Shown here one piece after another: positions 1 to 9,360 of a stretch of 64,000 nt of DNA; position 1 is the stretch's first letter, and every line of letters starts with the position of its first letter. This stretch comes from an uncultured Collinsella sp. Its GTDB lineage: Bacteria > Actinomycetota > Coriobacteriia > Coriobacteriales > Coriobacteriaceae. The translations under genes and the position numbers were made by a program. The stretch covers positions 12,214-76,213 of the forward strand of contig CAJLUE010000002.1 in the NCBI GenBank assembly GCA_905209765.1. The letters run 5' to 3'. The notes beneath the pieces are model-generated. The model was given only the letters and a program-made list of their open reading frames with translations, did not search any database and was not told the origin of the DNA.

Positions 1-510
1 TTCCATGCGTCGCCGCTCATGAACGGCAAGGACCAGTACTCGGGGCTCGACCTGAGGACGCGCAAGATGATGCTCGGCTCGTTCCGCGTCTTCTTCCGCC
101 ACATGCCCGTAAAGTACCACACCTTCGCATACGCGACCAAGCAGTTCGCCTCGCTCGGCAAGCTCGCGGGGGCGATGCGAAGGGATATCGTGAACTTCCT
201 GTTCGACAACCTTGCGGAGCTGCAATCCTACGATATGGTCAAGGTCTACTACGACAACGGCCAGCGCTCCATCGCCGAGTCGCTCCATCGCGCGGTCGAG
301 TACGCGCTGTCGAAGGACGCCGTCGTCTACCGATCGGCGCAGCCCTCCGAGTACCGGCTTTCGCAGGCGGCGGACTACATCTGCACCATGGAACTCACGG
401 CAATCAAATACGCGGAGCACACCGCCACCGCGACGGACGAGAAGTTCTTCGGCAAGTGGTCCGATTTCAAGAAGGGCATACTGAAGGAGACGCGCAAGAA
501 GCTCGTCTAG
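1..510 (+). CDS. DUF3800 family protein, C-terminal part (cut by window edge)
   Basis: The reading frame is open from base 1, so the true start lies outside the window. The visible 169 residues align with the DUF3800 protein at 5362-6036: both have a PLMNG motif, VKVYYDNGQ, and a Q-ADY-CT-EL motif near the end, followed by a lysine-rich tail. The missing part should contain the FVDESGD motif seen in the paralogue. DUF3800 proteins are predicted RNase H-fold enzymes of unknown activity, common in defence islands and near mobile elements. The function here is not known. Confidence 0.8.
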   Translation, partial: FHASPLMNGKDQYSGLDLRTRKMMLGSFRVFFRHMPVKYHTFAYATKQFASLGKLAGAMRRDIVNFLFDNLAELQSYDMVKVYYDNGQRSIAESLHRAVEYALSKDAVVYRSAQPSEYRLSQAADYICTMELTAIKYAEHTATATDEKFFGKWSDFKKGILKETRKKLV

Positions 511-526
511 GGAGGCAATCAGCCCT

Positions 527-594
527 TGGCGGAGCGTTTACCGACAATGGAGTCTGTTACGCGGGGGGGTTGATAAGACGCCACTTAGCTGCAT
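527..594 (+). pseudogene. possible DDE transposase remnant
   Basis: One frame reads GAFTDNGVCYAG and runs to a stop near 596. The TDNGVCY stretch resembles the second-aspartate region of IS3/IS481-type transposases. Nothing recognisable flanks it, there is no start codon, and the similarity covers only about a dozen residues, so this is a weak call. Confidence 0.25.
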
Positions 595-693
595 AATAGG
601 TTCCAGTTAGAAACCCTCGGGTTTGCGGGGCGGGATCGTGAAAGCGGTTCTGCCCTATTATTTTGAAAGACTGCTCGTCCAATGGCTTCTGCA

Positions 694-1284
694 TCAGATA
701 AACCACTTGGAGCAGAAGCCGATTTGGAAGACCGAATGGACCAGCATCGAGATTCCTAAACAGGCCATCATCACGCAAAACCCGATTCCGGCCCATTTCA
801 TGAAAGGGTCTTTACCTAGTCTGTCGGAATCCCGTTCCGATCGGTCGGGTGAATAGGTGTCGGCGTACACGTCGACCCTGGCAGACTCTTTCGAAAGCAG
901 CTCGAGAGCCTCGTCAAGGTCGCCGGCGAGCCTGCCCCCGTCGATTCCGACCTTGAAAAGGTGCGTCTCGTCATGCTGTCTGAGCGCCGATTCATCCTGC
1001 AGCAGGTAGAACCTCTCGCCGTTCACCCCGTTCGCCAGAGCGGTCCTCTCGCTCGAGAACGATCGGATCTCCCTCTTGAGCCTCGAGAAAGCCCCCTTGC
1101 TTTCTATTCCGAACTTCCGTGCGAGCAGTTCAAGCTGCCAGAGCAGGTCGTACAGCCCCACCGCGGGCAGGAGTCCGGCCCCGTACGCCTTCTCAAGCAT
1201 CAATCGCTCGAAGCGGTTGTATGCGGGGATCGCCTCCCCGTACGTCAACCTGGTGCCAACTTCAGGAAAATCGCTGCGTTCCAT
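694..1284 (-). CDS. hypothetical protein with C-terminal membrane segment
   Basis: This is 196 residues from an ATG preceded by AGGAG at 6 bases; an ATG five codons upstream has no such site. The body is soluble and charged. A hydrophobic stretch near the C-terminus (WAGIGFCVMMACLGISMLV) looks like one membrane helix, giving a tail-anchored layout. I recognise no domain. It points left, in the same direction as the small membrane protein at 1384-1608, and may be cotranscribed with it. Confidence 0.55.
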   Translation of the reverse strand: MERSDFPEVGTRLTYGEAIPAYNRFERLMLEKAYGAGLLPAVGLYDLLWQLELLARKFGIESKGAFSRLKREIRSFSSERTALANGVNGERFYLLQDESALRQHDETHLFKVGIDGGRLAGDLDEALELLSKESARVDVYADTYSPDRSERDSDRLGKDPFMKWAGIGFCVMMACLGISMLVHSVFQIGFCSKWFI

Positions 1285-1383
1285 ATGGTCTCCTATCATT
1301 CAAATCGAGCGTTGATTCTTTGGCGCGCGTCGCCGGCGCTGCACCCCATAACAACGGTTGTTGTTTTCGCGTGGGTGCATCGC

Positions 1384-1608
1384 CTAGCACGCAGGGCGCA
1401 GGTCTAGCCTGAAATCCCCCTTGGCGATGGCGAGGCTGTAGTTCGACACGGCTAAAATCGCGACGCCCATCAAAACCAGGCCGCAAGCGGCAATCAGCTG
1501 TTCCGGCGAAAAGCCGAGGGCCTTCTTTCCGTCCTCGCACGCCATCTCCGCTACGGCTTCGATTGGCGAAATCGTCGGGATGCCTACCGCCTGTCTAGCA
1601 TTGTTCAT
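1384..1608 (-). CDS. small membrane protein, unknown
   Basis: 74 residues starting at an ATG with a good AAGGAGG site. A hydrophobic segment (LIAACGLVLMGVAILAVS, about residues 39-56) predicts one membrane span. It lies 99 bases upstream of the leftward gene at 694-1284, so the two may form an operon, divergent from the WYL regulator. No family recognised. Confidence 0.5.
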   Translation of the reverse strand: MNNARQAVGIPTISPIEAVAEMACEDGKKALGFSPEQLIAACGLVLMGVAILAVSNYSLAIAKGDFRLDLRPAC

Positions 1609-1738
1609 GGTTGCCTCCTTCGCTCTTTTCCATTGCTTCGGCCCTTATTTTCAACCGCCATCGGACTTTCGTCTCCTCTGACAGGCTTGGATTACCTACA
1701 ATTTCATGGGTAATAATGCTGTTTATGGAGGGCCTGCC

Positions 1739-2884
1739 ATGTCTAGGACATTCACCGAGGAGGAGATCTCCGAGTTAAAGGAATCCGGGTTCGCTGCGAG
1801 CGGCACATCGAGAAGCAGGATCCTGTCCGTCCTCGACCTTCTCGTCCGATCCACTGACGAGAGAACGGGCATATCTGCATCGGAAATCGCGCGCGTCATA
1901 GGTATCTGCTCCGAAAAGCCGACGTCGGAGAACGCCATCCTCAAGGACCTGCACCAGATAAGCGAAAGCATGCCAATGGGGATCCGCGTAGCGATACCAG
2001 GCCACGGCGAGAACGTCGGGTTCAGGGCCGTGAACAAGCCCTTGTCGTCCGAGGAGGCGATTCTCATCTCGGACGTGCTGGGGACGAGCTCCTTCATCGG
2101 CGAGGGGCAGAAAGACGAAATCTCCTCGAAGGTGCTTGCATTCTCTTCCGACTACGACGTCGACGAAAGCGTGGAGACCGTGTTCGTCGACCGCAAGGCC
2201 GGCAAGGACACTGACGCGATTTTCAGCGTCCTCCATGCCGCATCTCGAGCGATTCGGACGAACGAAAGGATGGCCTTCAAGAAGCAGGTTCATCTGATGA
2301 ACGGATCGACCATAAAAATCGGGCCGTACGAGGAGGACCCGGTGGCGATCGTGTTCAGCTTCGGCAGATACTACCTCGAGATCATGCATGTCGACGAAAG
2401 CGGTTCCTCAAGCCCCTACTTCCACCGACTAGACGATATCGTAGACCCGGTTGTCACCGGAAAGCCGCTGTCGGACTATGAAAAGGTCGAGGCGCTGAGG
2501 ACGCGGGTGGTTGCGGACACGCGCCAGCGGATCGACATGTTCGGCTCGGACACCGCCAGGACGCTGTTCCTCAAAGTCTCCGGCAGTCATGCCAAGTACG
2601 TTTACGAAAGGTTCGGTCACGACCTCAAGTTCTGCCATATCGACGAGAGCGGCGGAGATAACGTCGTCGGCTACGCCTGCGTCAACGTGATGCTGTCACC
2701 CACTTTTTTCAGGTGGCTATTCGGGATGGGCGGCGCGGTGAAGCTGGCGAAGCCGAAGGGAAAACGATGGGTCGGGAGCTTCCCGAATGCCGCCTCCGAC
2801 TTCGAATCCTATATGCGAGATTACGAAGCGGCCGCAGAGGGCTATAAAGCCGCACTGGAAGCTGCTATTTTGCAATTGGCCTGA
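1739..2884 (+). CDS. WYL-domain transcriptional regulator
   Basis: 381 residues. The ATG at 1739 is chosen over the upstream in-frame ATG at 1706 because GGAGG sits 7 bases before it. Residues around 25-85 form a winged-helix DNA-binding region of the DeoR/YafY type (RILSVLDLLVRSTDERTGIS). The middle (about 165-250), including AIVFSFGRYYLEIM, is the WYL-like ligand-sensing domain. WYL regulators often repress phage-defence operons and sense nucleic acid or nucleotide signals. Its position beside DUF3800 and GmrSD-like genes fits such a role, but the target genes are not evident. Confidence 0.8.
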   Translation: MSRTFTEEEISELKESGFAASGTSRSRILSVLDLLVRSTDERTGISASEIARVIGICSEKPTSENAILKDLHQISESMPMGIRVAIPGHGENVGFRAVNKPLSSEEAILISDVLGTSSFIGEGQKDEISSKVLAFSSDYDVDESVETVFVDRKAGKDTDAIFSVLHAASRAIRTNERMAFKKQVHLMNGSTIKIGPYEEDPVAIVFSFGRYYLEIMHVDESGSSSPYFHRLDDIVDPVVTGKPLSDYEKVEALRTRVVADTRQRIDMFGSDTARTLFLKVSGSHAKYVYERFGHDLKFCHIDESGGDNVVGYACVNVMLSPTFFRWLFGMGGAVKLAKPKGKRWVGSFPNAASDFESYMRDYEAAAEGYKAALEAAILQLA

Positions 2885-2975
2885 AAAGCCGCCAACGAGA
2901 AAACAACCCCAATCGACTCGATTCGGAGAGCAAGGACACCCTTTTAAAGGCTTTGACCTGCGGGACGGAGCAGAG

Positions 2976-4271
2976 ATGAACGACAGTAGCCAGATTATCT
3001 ACAACGTAAAAAAGACCGCGACAAGAATAATCCAAGAGTATTTAAAGCTATGGGTCAAAGAAAGGTGCCCGGATAGTGAAAGCTGGGCAAGGCAGGTTGA
3101 GTCCATTTGCGACGAGGCGCGCCGCAGGGGCGACGAGAACCCTCGCTTTAAGCCTAGCTATGACGCGGTAACCGCGCCACCTGACCGCATTGGTCTCGAG
3201 AAAATGGACATGGGCAGCTGGGACCTAACCGCGCTGCGAACGATCGTCCCGCACATTCACCCCTTGGGCATATGGCTCTCTAAAGAGCAATACGAGCTCT
3301 TCGTAAAAATCGTGGATGACAAAAACTACGATTCGCACGAATCGACGAACGAACCCATGGAGTACGTCAAACCGTGGTCATGCGAGGCCCTGGACCGCAT
3401 AGAGCTTTTTGCGAAGAGCGCAAATGGCTCGCTGCAGGAAGACCATTACAAGGAGTATTTCGAAGAGTCCATCAAGACGATCCGAGAAACGCGGGAAAGG
3501 AACAGAGAGGAATACGATGCGCGCTATGGGCAAATAGCGGAGCTAAAACGACAAGCGGAAACCGAAGCACATGACATAGCAACATCTCGCGACCCCCTGA
3601 ATGCCTACGGTGCCGCATTTCCGAAATGGATCTGCAAACTCCCTAACGACTCTCGCGCGTCCTTCCACCTTTGGCACAGCTTCAATGAGGCATTAGTGGC
3701 CGAAGGATTTACGCTCGCAGCATCGAACCTCGCGGATGCGTATTATTCAGGTGATGAAATCACTCCCATCGACTGCGAAAAGGCAGCCTACTATTTTGAA
3801 AAACGGGGCGTAGATGGCCTCATGTGGTATCAACGAATCCAGTATGCCGGATTACATTTGCGTGGCTTGATTTCGAACGCCTCAGCCGATAGGGGCAATG
3901 CCATTCTTTCCGAAATGGAATCTCCCTCGATGAAACTGTGCCTTGCAAGGGAGTATCTATTCGGCAGATGGATACCGAAGAATTATGCAAAAGCGGCCGC
4001 GCTTTACGAGGCTTCCCCCACAAAAAGAGCGACCCCTGAATCCAATTCAAGCATCATGACGCCACAGGACTATGCAAACCTCGCAAGTCTTTATTTGGCT
4101 GAATTGGCAAATGAACCCTCACCTGGGAAAGGAAGCGAGATAATCGCAGCACTGGAAGATGCCCTTCGTGGCACCGATTCAACACTCCAGGCCTATCAAA
4201 ACGAAGACGGCTTTACTTTCTACCGGGTGATAACTGCTGGCGGCAAAAACCATCGAAAGACACAGGGTTGA
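2976..4271 (+). CDS. Sel1-like repeat protein, unknown function
   Basis: 431 residues. The frame is open further upstream, but that part overlaps the WYL gene; the ATG at 2976 has GGACGGAG nearby and follows the WYL stop by 91 bases. The N-terminal 200 residues are helical and charged, with no motif I can name. The C-terminal half has two Sel1-like units (LADAYYSGDEITPIDCEKAAYYF and a later YLFGRWIPKNYAKAAALYE), which usually form alpha-solenoid scaffolds. Codon use is less GC-rich than its neighbours, suggesting transfer. Confidence 0.6.
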   Translation: MNDSSQIIYNVKKTATRIIQEYLKLWVKERCPDSESWARQVESICDEARRRGDENPRFKPSYDAVTAPPDRIGLEKMDMGSWDLTALRTIVPHIHPLGIWLSKEQYELFVKIVDDKNYDSHESTNEPMEYVKPWSCEALDRIELFAKSANGSLQEDHYKEYFEESIKTIRETRERNREEYDARYGQIAELKRQAETEAHDIATSRDPLNAYGAAFPKWICKLPNDSRASFHLWHSFNEALVAEGFTLAASNLADAYYSGDEITPIDCEKAAYYFEKRGVDGLMWYQRIQYAGLHLRGLISNASADRGNAILSEMESPSMKLCLAREYLFGRWIPKNYAKAAALYEASPTKRATPESNSSIMTPQDYANLASLYLAELANEPSPGKGSEIIAALEDALRGTDSTLQAYQNEDGFTFYRVITAGGKNHRKTQG

Positions 4272-4782
4272 AATAGGCGGCATCGTTCGCCTCTGATTCG
4301 GCGTCAATGTCTACGCCGCTCGCCTGCCTCCCATTGTCAAAACGCTGGCTATGGCGAACCATGTCCCAGCGGGTGGGTACCATTTACCCGGGTGCACCTG
4401 GGGCAACGGGCTGAAAAACCTGTGCAAGGTCGCTCGCAGAACACGCAACATCAAACACGACAAAAGAGGCGAACGACAGATGCCGGACCCCGGACGACAG
4501 CACCGCGGAAGAGAAGCATTCCAACCACAACCGAACAACTCCAGCCACTAGGCAGGCGCCCGCATGGGCGCCTTTTACTTTTCAGGGACTTAGCTGCGAG
4601 CTAAGGCGCGCGGCTCATGGCCGTTTCGTGAAGACCCGACCAGCTCGACCCACCTCGACCCATCTCCGCCCGCGCCGTGCTCACTTATCGCCATCAGGCG
4701 GTTCAATCGTCGCGCAGACGAAAAGGCACACGGTGTCGTGCGGCGTGCCCGCGCGGTGCCGCACGGGAAGATTGGAGGAACC
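4272..4782. other. intergenic region with terminator
   Basis: No convincing gene. A 66-codon frame (4351-4551) lacks a ribosome site and is not called. The region ends its first half with a strong rightward terminator (4555-4576). Beyond it, short CTCGACCCA repeats occur near 4640, and a GTGCGGC/GCCGCAC hairpin near 4735-4765 lies just before the HTH gene. Confidence 0.5.
4555..4582 (+). terminator. Rho-independent terminator
   Basis: A 7 bp perfect stem GGCGCCC/GGGCGCC with a GCAT loop is followed by TTTTACTTTT. Confidence 0.8.
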
Positions 4783-5001
4783 ATGGCACGCACAGCCGGA
4801 TGCGCCGCGCCCGAGGGCAACCAAGATCGCGGCGAATGGATGACGGTGATCGAGATGCAGGAGTACATGAGGGCGAGCCGAAACAAGGCGTACGACCTCA
4901 TCTGGTCGGGAGAGATCGACTCGTACAGGCTCGGCAGGAAGCTCCTGGTTTCGAGGGCGTCAGTGGACGCCTACATCGAGTCGAGGAGCGGGAGGAAATG
5001 A
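4783..5001 (+). CDS. excisionase-family helix-turn-helix protein
   Basis: 72 residues from an ATG preceded by GGAGG at 6 bases. Residues about 18-65 (MTVIEMQEYMRASRNKAYDL, then YRLGRKLLVSRASVDAYIES) match the small MerR-like HTH_17 fold of excisionases and element-borne regulators. No integrase lies beside it, so it may be a left-over of an older element or a free regulator. Confidence 0.75.
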   Translation: MARTAGCAAPEGNQDRGEWMTVIEMQEYMRASRNKAYDLIWSGEIDSYRLGRKLLVSRASVDAYIESRSGRK

Positions 5002-5361
5002 CGGCGGCGACCGCCCCAGGAGCCGCCCGCGGCCGGGCACGCGAGGGAGCCTCGAGACGAAAAGATCTCAGGCACGCCCTCGTGGATGGTGTCACTGTGC
5101 CTCTGAATCAGGTTCGTACAGACAAAGGCAAGCTTCGGGTTGCTATCACAAGCCTGCTCCGACGATCAATTCTCGCGTTCCGTAATCTTGAAGAAGCTGC
5201 GAATCTATTTCAGGGACGCCATCAACAGCGGCTTCATCCCGCTCCCCTCTTGTACTCACCGTCAGAGCATGCTATAAGGTTAGTGGTGGCTTATTAAGCT
5301 ACCTCCAAGTGCCGGGGGAGTCCCCCGGCTATTTTTTTATCCATTCCATTAGGAGTCCCCA
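5002..5361. other. intergenic region with possible gene remnant
   Basis: No intact gene. A frame open from about 5112 to 5275, with no good start codon, encodes a plausible C-terminus (SVILKKLRIYFRDAINSGF) and may be the tail of a lost gene. The region ends with a strong terminator at 5311-5338. Confidence 0.3.
5311..5339 (+). terminator. Rho-independent terminator
   Basis: A stem GCCGGGG/CCCCGGC with a short loop is followed by TATTTTTTT. It ends any transcript from the HTH gene before the DUF3800 gene begins. Confidence 0.85.
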
Positions 5362-6036
5362 TTGGCCAAGGAGCTCAGCATCTTCGTCGACGAGAGCGGT
5401 GACCGCGGCGGCAAGGCTCGCTACTACCTGCTCACGCTCGTCTTTCACGACCAGGCAGACAGCATCGCCGAAGCGGTCACGGGCTATGAAGCCAAGCTCG
5501 CCAGGGCCGACCTTCCCAACATCCCGTTCCACTCCGAGCCCCTCATGAACGGGCACAAGGATTATGAGTTTCTCGGCATCGAGCAGCGCAAGGCCATGCT
5601 CGCCTACTTCTCCTCGTTTGTCCGCAGGCTTCCCATCTCCTATAGAACGCTCGTCTACCGCCGCAGCCAGTTCGAAGACCCGGCAAGGCTAATGGAGCGC
5701 ATGGGACGCGACATCTCCTCCGCCGTGGTTGAGCACCTGGACTTCTTCCAGTCCTTCGACGACGTGAAGGTCTATTACGACAACGGTCAGGACATCGTCA
5801 AGCAAGCGCTCGACCGCTCAGTGGGCAAGGTCCTCTCAAAAGGGGTCGTCCGGCGCCGCAAGACCTCGATGACCGACTACCGCCTCGAGCAAGTGGCGGA
5901 TTACCTCTGCACCATCGAACTCGCCTTGGTCAAGTACGAGGCCAAGGAAGACGGCGAGACGTACAACAAGTTCTTTGGTGGTGTCGGCTCTTTCAAGAGG
6001 AACTGGCTCAAGCAAGCCCGCAGCAAGCGGATATAG
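5362..6036 (+). CDS. DUF3800 domain protein
   Basis: 224 residues from a TTG start with AGGAG 6 bases upstream. The family signature FVDESGD is at residues 8-14, where acidic residues are expected to form part of an RNase H-like metal site. The second half carries VKVYYDNGQ and Q-ADY-CT-EL motifs, shared with the partial copy at 1-510. Complete length for the family. Members are scattered in defence islands, sometimes with toxin-antitoxin or restriction genes, and their reaction is unknown. It stands alone between a terminator and the convergent GmrSD-like gene. Confidence 0.85.
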   Translation: MAKELSIFVDESGDRGGKARYYLLTLVFHDQADSIAEAVTGYEAKLARADLPNIPFHSEPLMNGHKDYEFLGIEQRKAMLAYFSSFVRRLPISYRTLVYRRSQFEDPARLMERMGRDISSAVVEHLDFFQSFDDVKVYYDNGQDIVKQALDRSVGKVLSKGVVRRRKTSMTDYRLEQVADYLCTIELALVKYEAKEDGETYNKFFGGVGSFKRNWLKQARSKRI

Positions 6037-6347
6037 GTGGTTCCGCGGCTCCGCAGGGAGCGGTGATCTCTCCTCCGGCCAGGAATCCCAAGCGGCACGC
6101 TTCGAGCAGCGATGGCGAAACGCAAGCAATGGCGTCGCGGGCGCCTCGCGCGCCACAGCATTCATGCGGTCATCCCCTATCGTCTCAGCGTGGTAACTGA
6201 AGATTCTAGGCGGTGGCCACGCCCCTTTTCCGGGGTACTGACACCGACGCTTGGCACACAACCGCAACAGACGGCAACGTCCGTCTACTGAGCAAAGGCA
6301 ACGAGCTTTTCCGGGTCCAAGACCGATAAGCGAAGACGCATCAAGTT
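6037..6347. other. intergenic region, convergent genes
   Basis: I see no gene, no strong terminator and no repeat here. The DUF3800 gene and the leftward DUF262 gene converge on it. Confidence 0.4.
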
Positions 6348-8081
6348 CTACTCCCTTAACAGACCCAGCTCGCCAAGCCATTCGACAAAAGTGGTGATGA
6401 TTCGCTCGGTACGCGCTTCGATGTCACTCTCGGCGAAGTCGCCGCATCGCGCAATTTCCACGAGTTCGCGAACAGCGGTCCCCGACACCTCAACGCCCTT
6501 ATCGTTCACATAGCCCTCGTAATACTTGCGTTTATCCTTCAGTTGGTAATCTGAGGCGCGAATGTTTACGCGCTTCTCCAACATCGCCTTGTTTCCTAGT
6601 GCTTCAAGGTTTGAGCGATTGGATAGCGGGTGTACCTCGTTACGCTTCCTTGCATAGATGTGTTCGATTTCGAGCGTTGTGTCCAAGTCCATGAGAGGTT
6701 GCTTAGGATCTGAGTAGGCCCACCAAACAAGCATCGATCGCGTGAAGCGACGCTGGTTGGTGAACTGATAGCTTCTGAAGCGTCCCGTAATTGTTTCACG
6801 GTCGAACAGATGGGCTGAAAAGTCAACCTTGCGACCTTCTACGATGTCTATGAGTGCGGGATAGACGGGACCGCGCAGGGCGTTCACGCCGGGACGCTCA
6901 AGTGAGTAGGCGTAGATGAATCCAGTGATGTAGCAAAGGAAATCGTAGAGCTCTTTGTCGTCTAGCTCGCCTTTGGCATTGCGCTTTGCCAGGAACCAGG
7001 TGCTCAACAGATAAGCCCACATGCCGTTGGGTGCGTAATTGAGGACGAATAGGCGGCGTGCTACACGCTCGGAAAAGCCCTCCTGCGCATCAACCCGTTT
7101 CCAAAAATCGAGCAGAGACTCCAAATCGTCGAGCGTCGCGTCCTCGCGTAGGATTTCGTACGAGTTGTCGCTGTAGAAGTCGCGTAGGCTCTTGGTCGTT
7201 GTGTCGCGGATACCCTTCTTGGCACGGCGATAGTACATATAACGGGTGAAAAGCTCGTCGAGCGGCGTGCCCGAGGTTGGTTTGAAAATGAGGTTGGCTG
7301 TTTCCTCGAGCGCTTTCCAACGCGCAACGAACTCGTCTTTGCGGCCCTCGATGGAGAAGTGCTTGTAGAACTGGCTCTTGAAGATGTCAGCGTCTGCCAA
7401 CGGGAGTCCGCGGTCGTTCAAAGTCGAGAAGATCCTGAGCGCGGTGTCCTGGGATTCCGCCTCGATGGGAAGCAAGATTACGTTATTGAGAATGCGAGCG
7501 GCGAATAGGGCGATGTAGCTCGGCCACTCGCTTGCCATTTCGGCCATTCTTTTAGAGAAGAAGGCGTAATTGCGTGAATAGGCGCTGTGGGCCATGGGGC
7601 CCACGGAGCCGTGGCGCAATATATCTAGAAACTCATCTTTGTCGGAATCGCTCGCCACCTCTGAATCGATTTTCAGCGCATCCATGTCAGGGTCGTCGAA
7701 CTCGTCGGTCTTCCAGACGCAGCCAGCAATCGAGTCACGCACTTTAATCGACTGCTTGTCCTTCATGTTTGCGAACTTGTCGTAAAACGCCCTAAGCAGC
7801 AACATGATGGTTGTAAGTCTCTGCTGGCCATCGATTATTTCAAGCTGGCCTGCGTCGTTCTTGAAAGTAACAATGGGGCCGAGGAAGTATTCATCACTCG
7901 TGCTTTCGAAGGCGTCGCAGTCGTCGTTGGGAAACGCGAAGGTGAAGAGATCGTCCCATAGCGTTGCGCACTCGTCTTCGCCCCAGGCGTAGGGTCGCTG
8001 GTAATCTGGGATGAGGAAGTCCGAATGCTTATCTGTAAGGAGCAGCTTGATCGTCTTCTGGTCTATGTTGAGCTTGGACAT
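6348..8081 (-). CDS. DUF262/DUF1524 protein, GmrSD-like type IV restriction enzyme
   Basis: 577 residues. The ATG at 8081 is preferred over one 11 codons upstream because GGAGG sits 8 bases before it. The N-terminal DUF262 part shows YQRPYAWGE (about 27-35) and IIDGQQRLTT (about 83-92), the ParB/Srx-like nucleotide-binding core of GmrS. The C-terminal DUF1524 part has LEIEHIYARKRNEVHPLSN near residue 470, the His-Me (HNH-like) nuclease region of GmrD. GmrSD enzymes cut phage DNA carrying modified, glucosylated cytosines using NTP. Here both parts are fused in one chain, as in many homologues. Function is inferred from the domains. Confidence 0.85.
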   Translation of the reverse strand: MSKLNIDQKTIKLLLTDKHSDFLIPDYQRPYAWGEDECATLWDDLFTFAFPNDDCDAFESTSDEYFLGPIVTFKNDAGQLEIIDGQQRLTTIMLLLRAFYDKFANMKDKQSIKVRDSIAGCVWKTDEFDDPDMDALKIDSEVASDSDKDEFLDILRHGSVGPMAHSAYSRNYAFFSKRMAEMASEWPSYIALFAARILNNVILLPIEAESQDTALRIFSTLNDRGLPLADADIFKSQFYKHFSIEGRKDEFVARWKALEETANLIFKPTSGTPLDELFTRYMYYRRAKKGIRDTTTKSLRDFYSDNSYEILREDATLDDLESLLDFWKRVDAQEGFSERVARRLFVLNYAPNGMWAYLLSTWFLAKRNAKGELDDKELYDFLCYITGFIYAYSLERPGVNALRGPVYPALIDIVEGRKVDFSAHLFDRETITGRFRSYQFTNQRRFTRSMLVWWAYSDPKQPLMDLDTTLEIEHIYARKRNEVHPLSNRSNLEALGNKAMLEKRVNIRASDYQLKDKRKYYEGYVNDKGVEVSGTAVRELVEIARCGDFAESDIEARTERIITTFVEWLGELGLLRE

Positions 8082-8520
8082 GCTGAGAACCTCCGTGCAG
8101 GTGTCTTTTTGCATCCAGAATTATATTGCGCAGAGTAAGTAAGGCGCTTGATGACGGCACGTTAGGACCAGAGAGCGCGGGAACGGATTGAAGCTCTGCA
8201 TCCAGCGCTCTCTTCCCCTCATTAACCACCTGGGGAAACGCCGTACGGAGGCCTCCAAAAAGCCTATTGAGTTCGATTTGAGTTTGACGGACCCCGAAAC
8301 AGCCTCATTTCGCCTCCGGGAACAAAACCTCGCGTCTACTCACTTGGGATAAATCCTTACTCCCATTCCTCCGAATACCACCCCGCGCCTTGTTGTCTTG
8401 AAATACGGGGAGTAAATGGCGGAATTGCAGGCGAAAGGGAGTAGAACCACCTTTCCAAAAAGTGGTGCAACAGAATCGGGGACTTCGTCCTATTGCGCCA
8501 CTTTTGTACCAAACTTCGCA

Positions 8521-8556
8521 AAAAAGAAGCCCCTCACGGGAACGTGAGGAGCTTCT
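8521..8556 (-). terminator. leftward terminator next to left att site
   Basis: Stem GAAGC-CCTCACG/CGTGAGG-GCTTC, one mismatch, four-base loop. On the minus strand it is followed by TTTTTT. It lies 35 bases beyond the IEWE-stop copy, as a native guaA terminator would. Confidence 0.8.
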
Positions 8557-8590
8557 ACCTGCTGGTTTGTGTTTCGCTGGCCCTATCGGC

Positions 8591-8610
8591 TTACTCCCAC
8601 TCGATAACGA
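8591..8610. other. putative attL: duplicated guaA 3' tip
   Basis: TCCCACTCGAT (8596-8606) matches exactly the 3' end of guaA (38553-38563). On the minus strand both copies encode IEWE followed by a stop codon (TAA here, TAG in guaA), and each is followed by a leftward terminator. The excisionase and integrase genes start about 0.9 kb inward. This arrangement fits site-specific insertion into guaA, a known integration hotspot. Confidence 0.6.
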
Positions 8611-8723
8611 GCGTCGCAGGTAGATGGGGCGCTCAGATTGCCTCAACCTGTCTTATCAGGCATTTTCTCATCACAGCTTGATACTCATTTGGTCCTCACA
8701 GGAAGGAATGATCAAGGCGCAGG

Positions 8724-9344
8724 CTATAACTTCCCCGCTCGATGAGCACGATCCAGCTCATTCTGGAGTGACTCCGGCATCATCTCCACGGCGTGTACGG
8801 CACCTTCCCGCTCTTCGCCCGCAAGAGTCTTTCCCGTATAGGGGTCAGGAATCTCTTCACCCCTCCAGTTATTCAAAATCGTCGGGTTATAAGTGTCCTT
8901 CCAGTCTTCGTATTCCTCGCGCGAAATCTTGCCTTCTTCAAGCTGTGCGAACTTCCTCCCCCAGTCCATAAGTGCTTTCGGCACCATTCCGTACCCATAA
9001 GCGCGCAAGCTGGGAGAACCTTCTCCACTCGGCTCCAATTTGAATGATTGCTCAAAGTTAAACAGCATGTGAATAAATTGGAGTTCGTTTTCGACTCCAT
9101 AGACTTCAAATGCCTCCGGGCGCACTTTAAGCGCTTTTGCCAGCGATTCGAGATGTTTCTCCTTCGGATAGCGCGCGCCCAACTCATAGCTTCTCAGGGC
9201 AGATTCCCCTAGACCCGCCACCTTTGCCAGGTCTTTCTGTGTCATTCCCCGTCGTTCGCGTAACGCACGGATCTTCATGCCCATACGCAGCTTGTCCGAA
9301 TTGCGCATCATCGCTTCTTTCGTGGTCAATTCCCCGTCGTTCAT
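8724..9344 (-). CDS. XRE-family repressor of the island
   Basis: 206 residues. The HTH_3 domain is at about 25-80 (IRALRERRGMTQKDLAKVAGLGESALRSYELG). The C-terminal half is helical and of unknown type. It is divergent from xis-int, with three palindromic operators in between, the classical layout of a lysogeny-style switch. The ATG at 9344 has no clear ribosome site; ATGs 11 and 12 codons further in are alternatives. Confidence 0.8.
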   Translation of the reverse strand: MNDGELTTKEAMMRNSDKLRMGMKIRALRERRGMTQKDLAKVAGLGESALRSYELGARYPKEKHLESLAKALKVRPEAFEVYGVENELQFIHMLFNFEQSFKLEPSGEGSPSLRAYGYGMVPKALMDWGRKFAQLEEGKISREEYEDWKDTYNPTILNNWRGEEIPDPYTGKTLAGEEREGAVHAVEMMPESLQNELDRAHRAGKL

Positions 9345-9360
9345 TAGGTTAAACGAGATA

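Larger units (their letters stand above)
8082..8723. other. intergenic region containing the left end of the guaA island
   Basis: No gene is supported. The region holds a GAGAGCGC/GCGCTCTC hairpin (8171-8212), an inverted repeat AAAAGTGGtGCAA/TTGCgCCACTTTT (8458-8470 and 8493-8505), a leftward terminator (8521-8556) and the guaA-like 3' end (8591-8610) taken as the left attachment site. Confidence 0.5.

Noticed and set aside
4351..4551. 66-codon frame ending at a terminator, possible leader peptide
   Set aside because: No ribosome site and no downstream gene within reach of attenuation.
8305..8646. 113-codon minus-strand frame across the left island end
   Set aside because: It crosses the terminator and the att motif and lacks a ribosome site.
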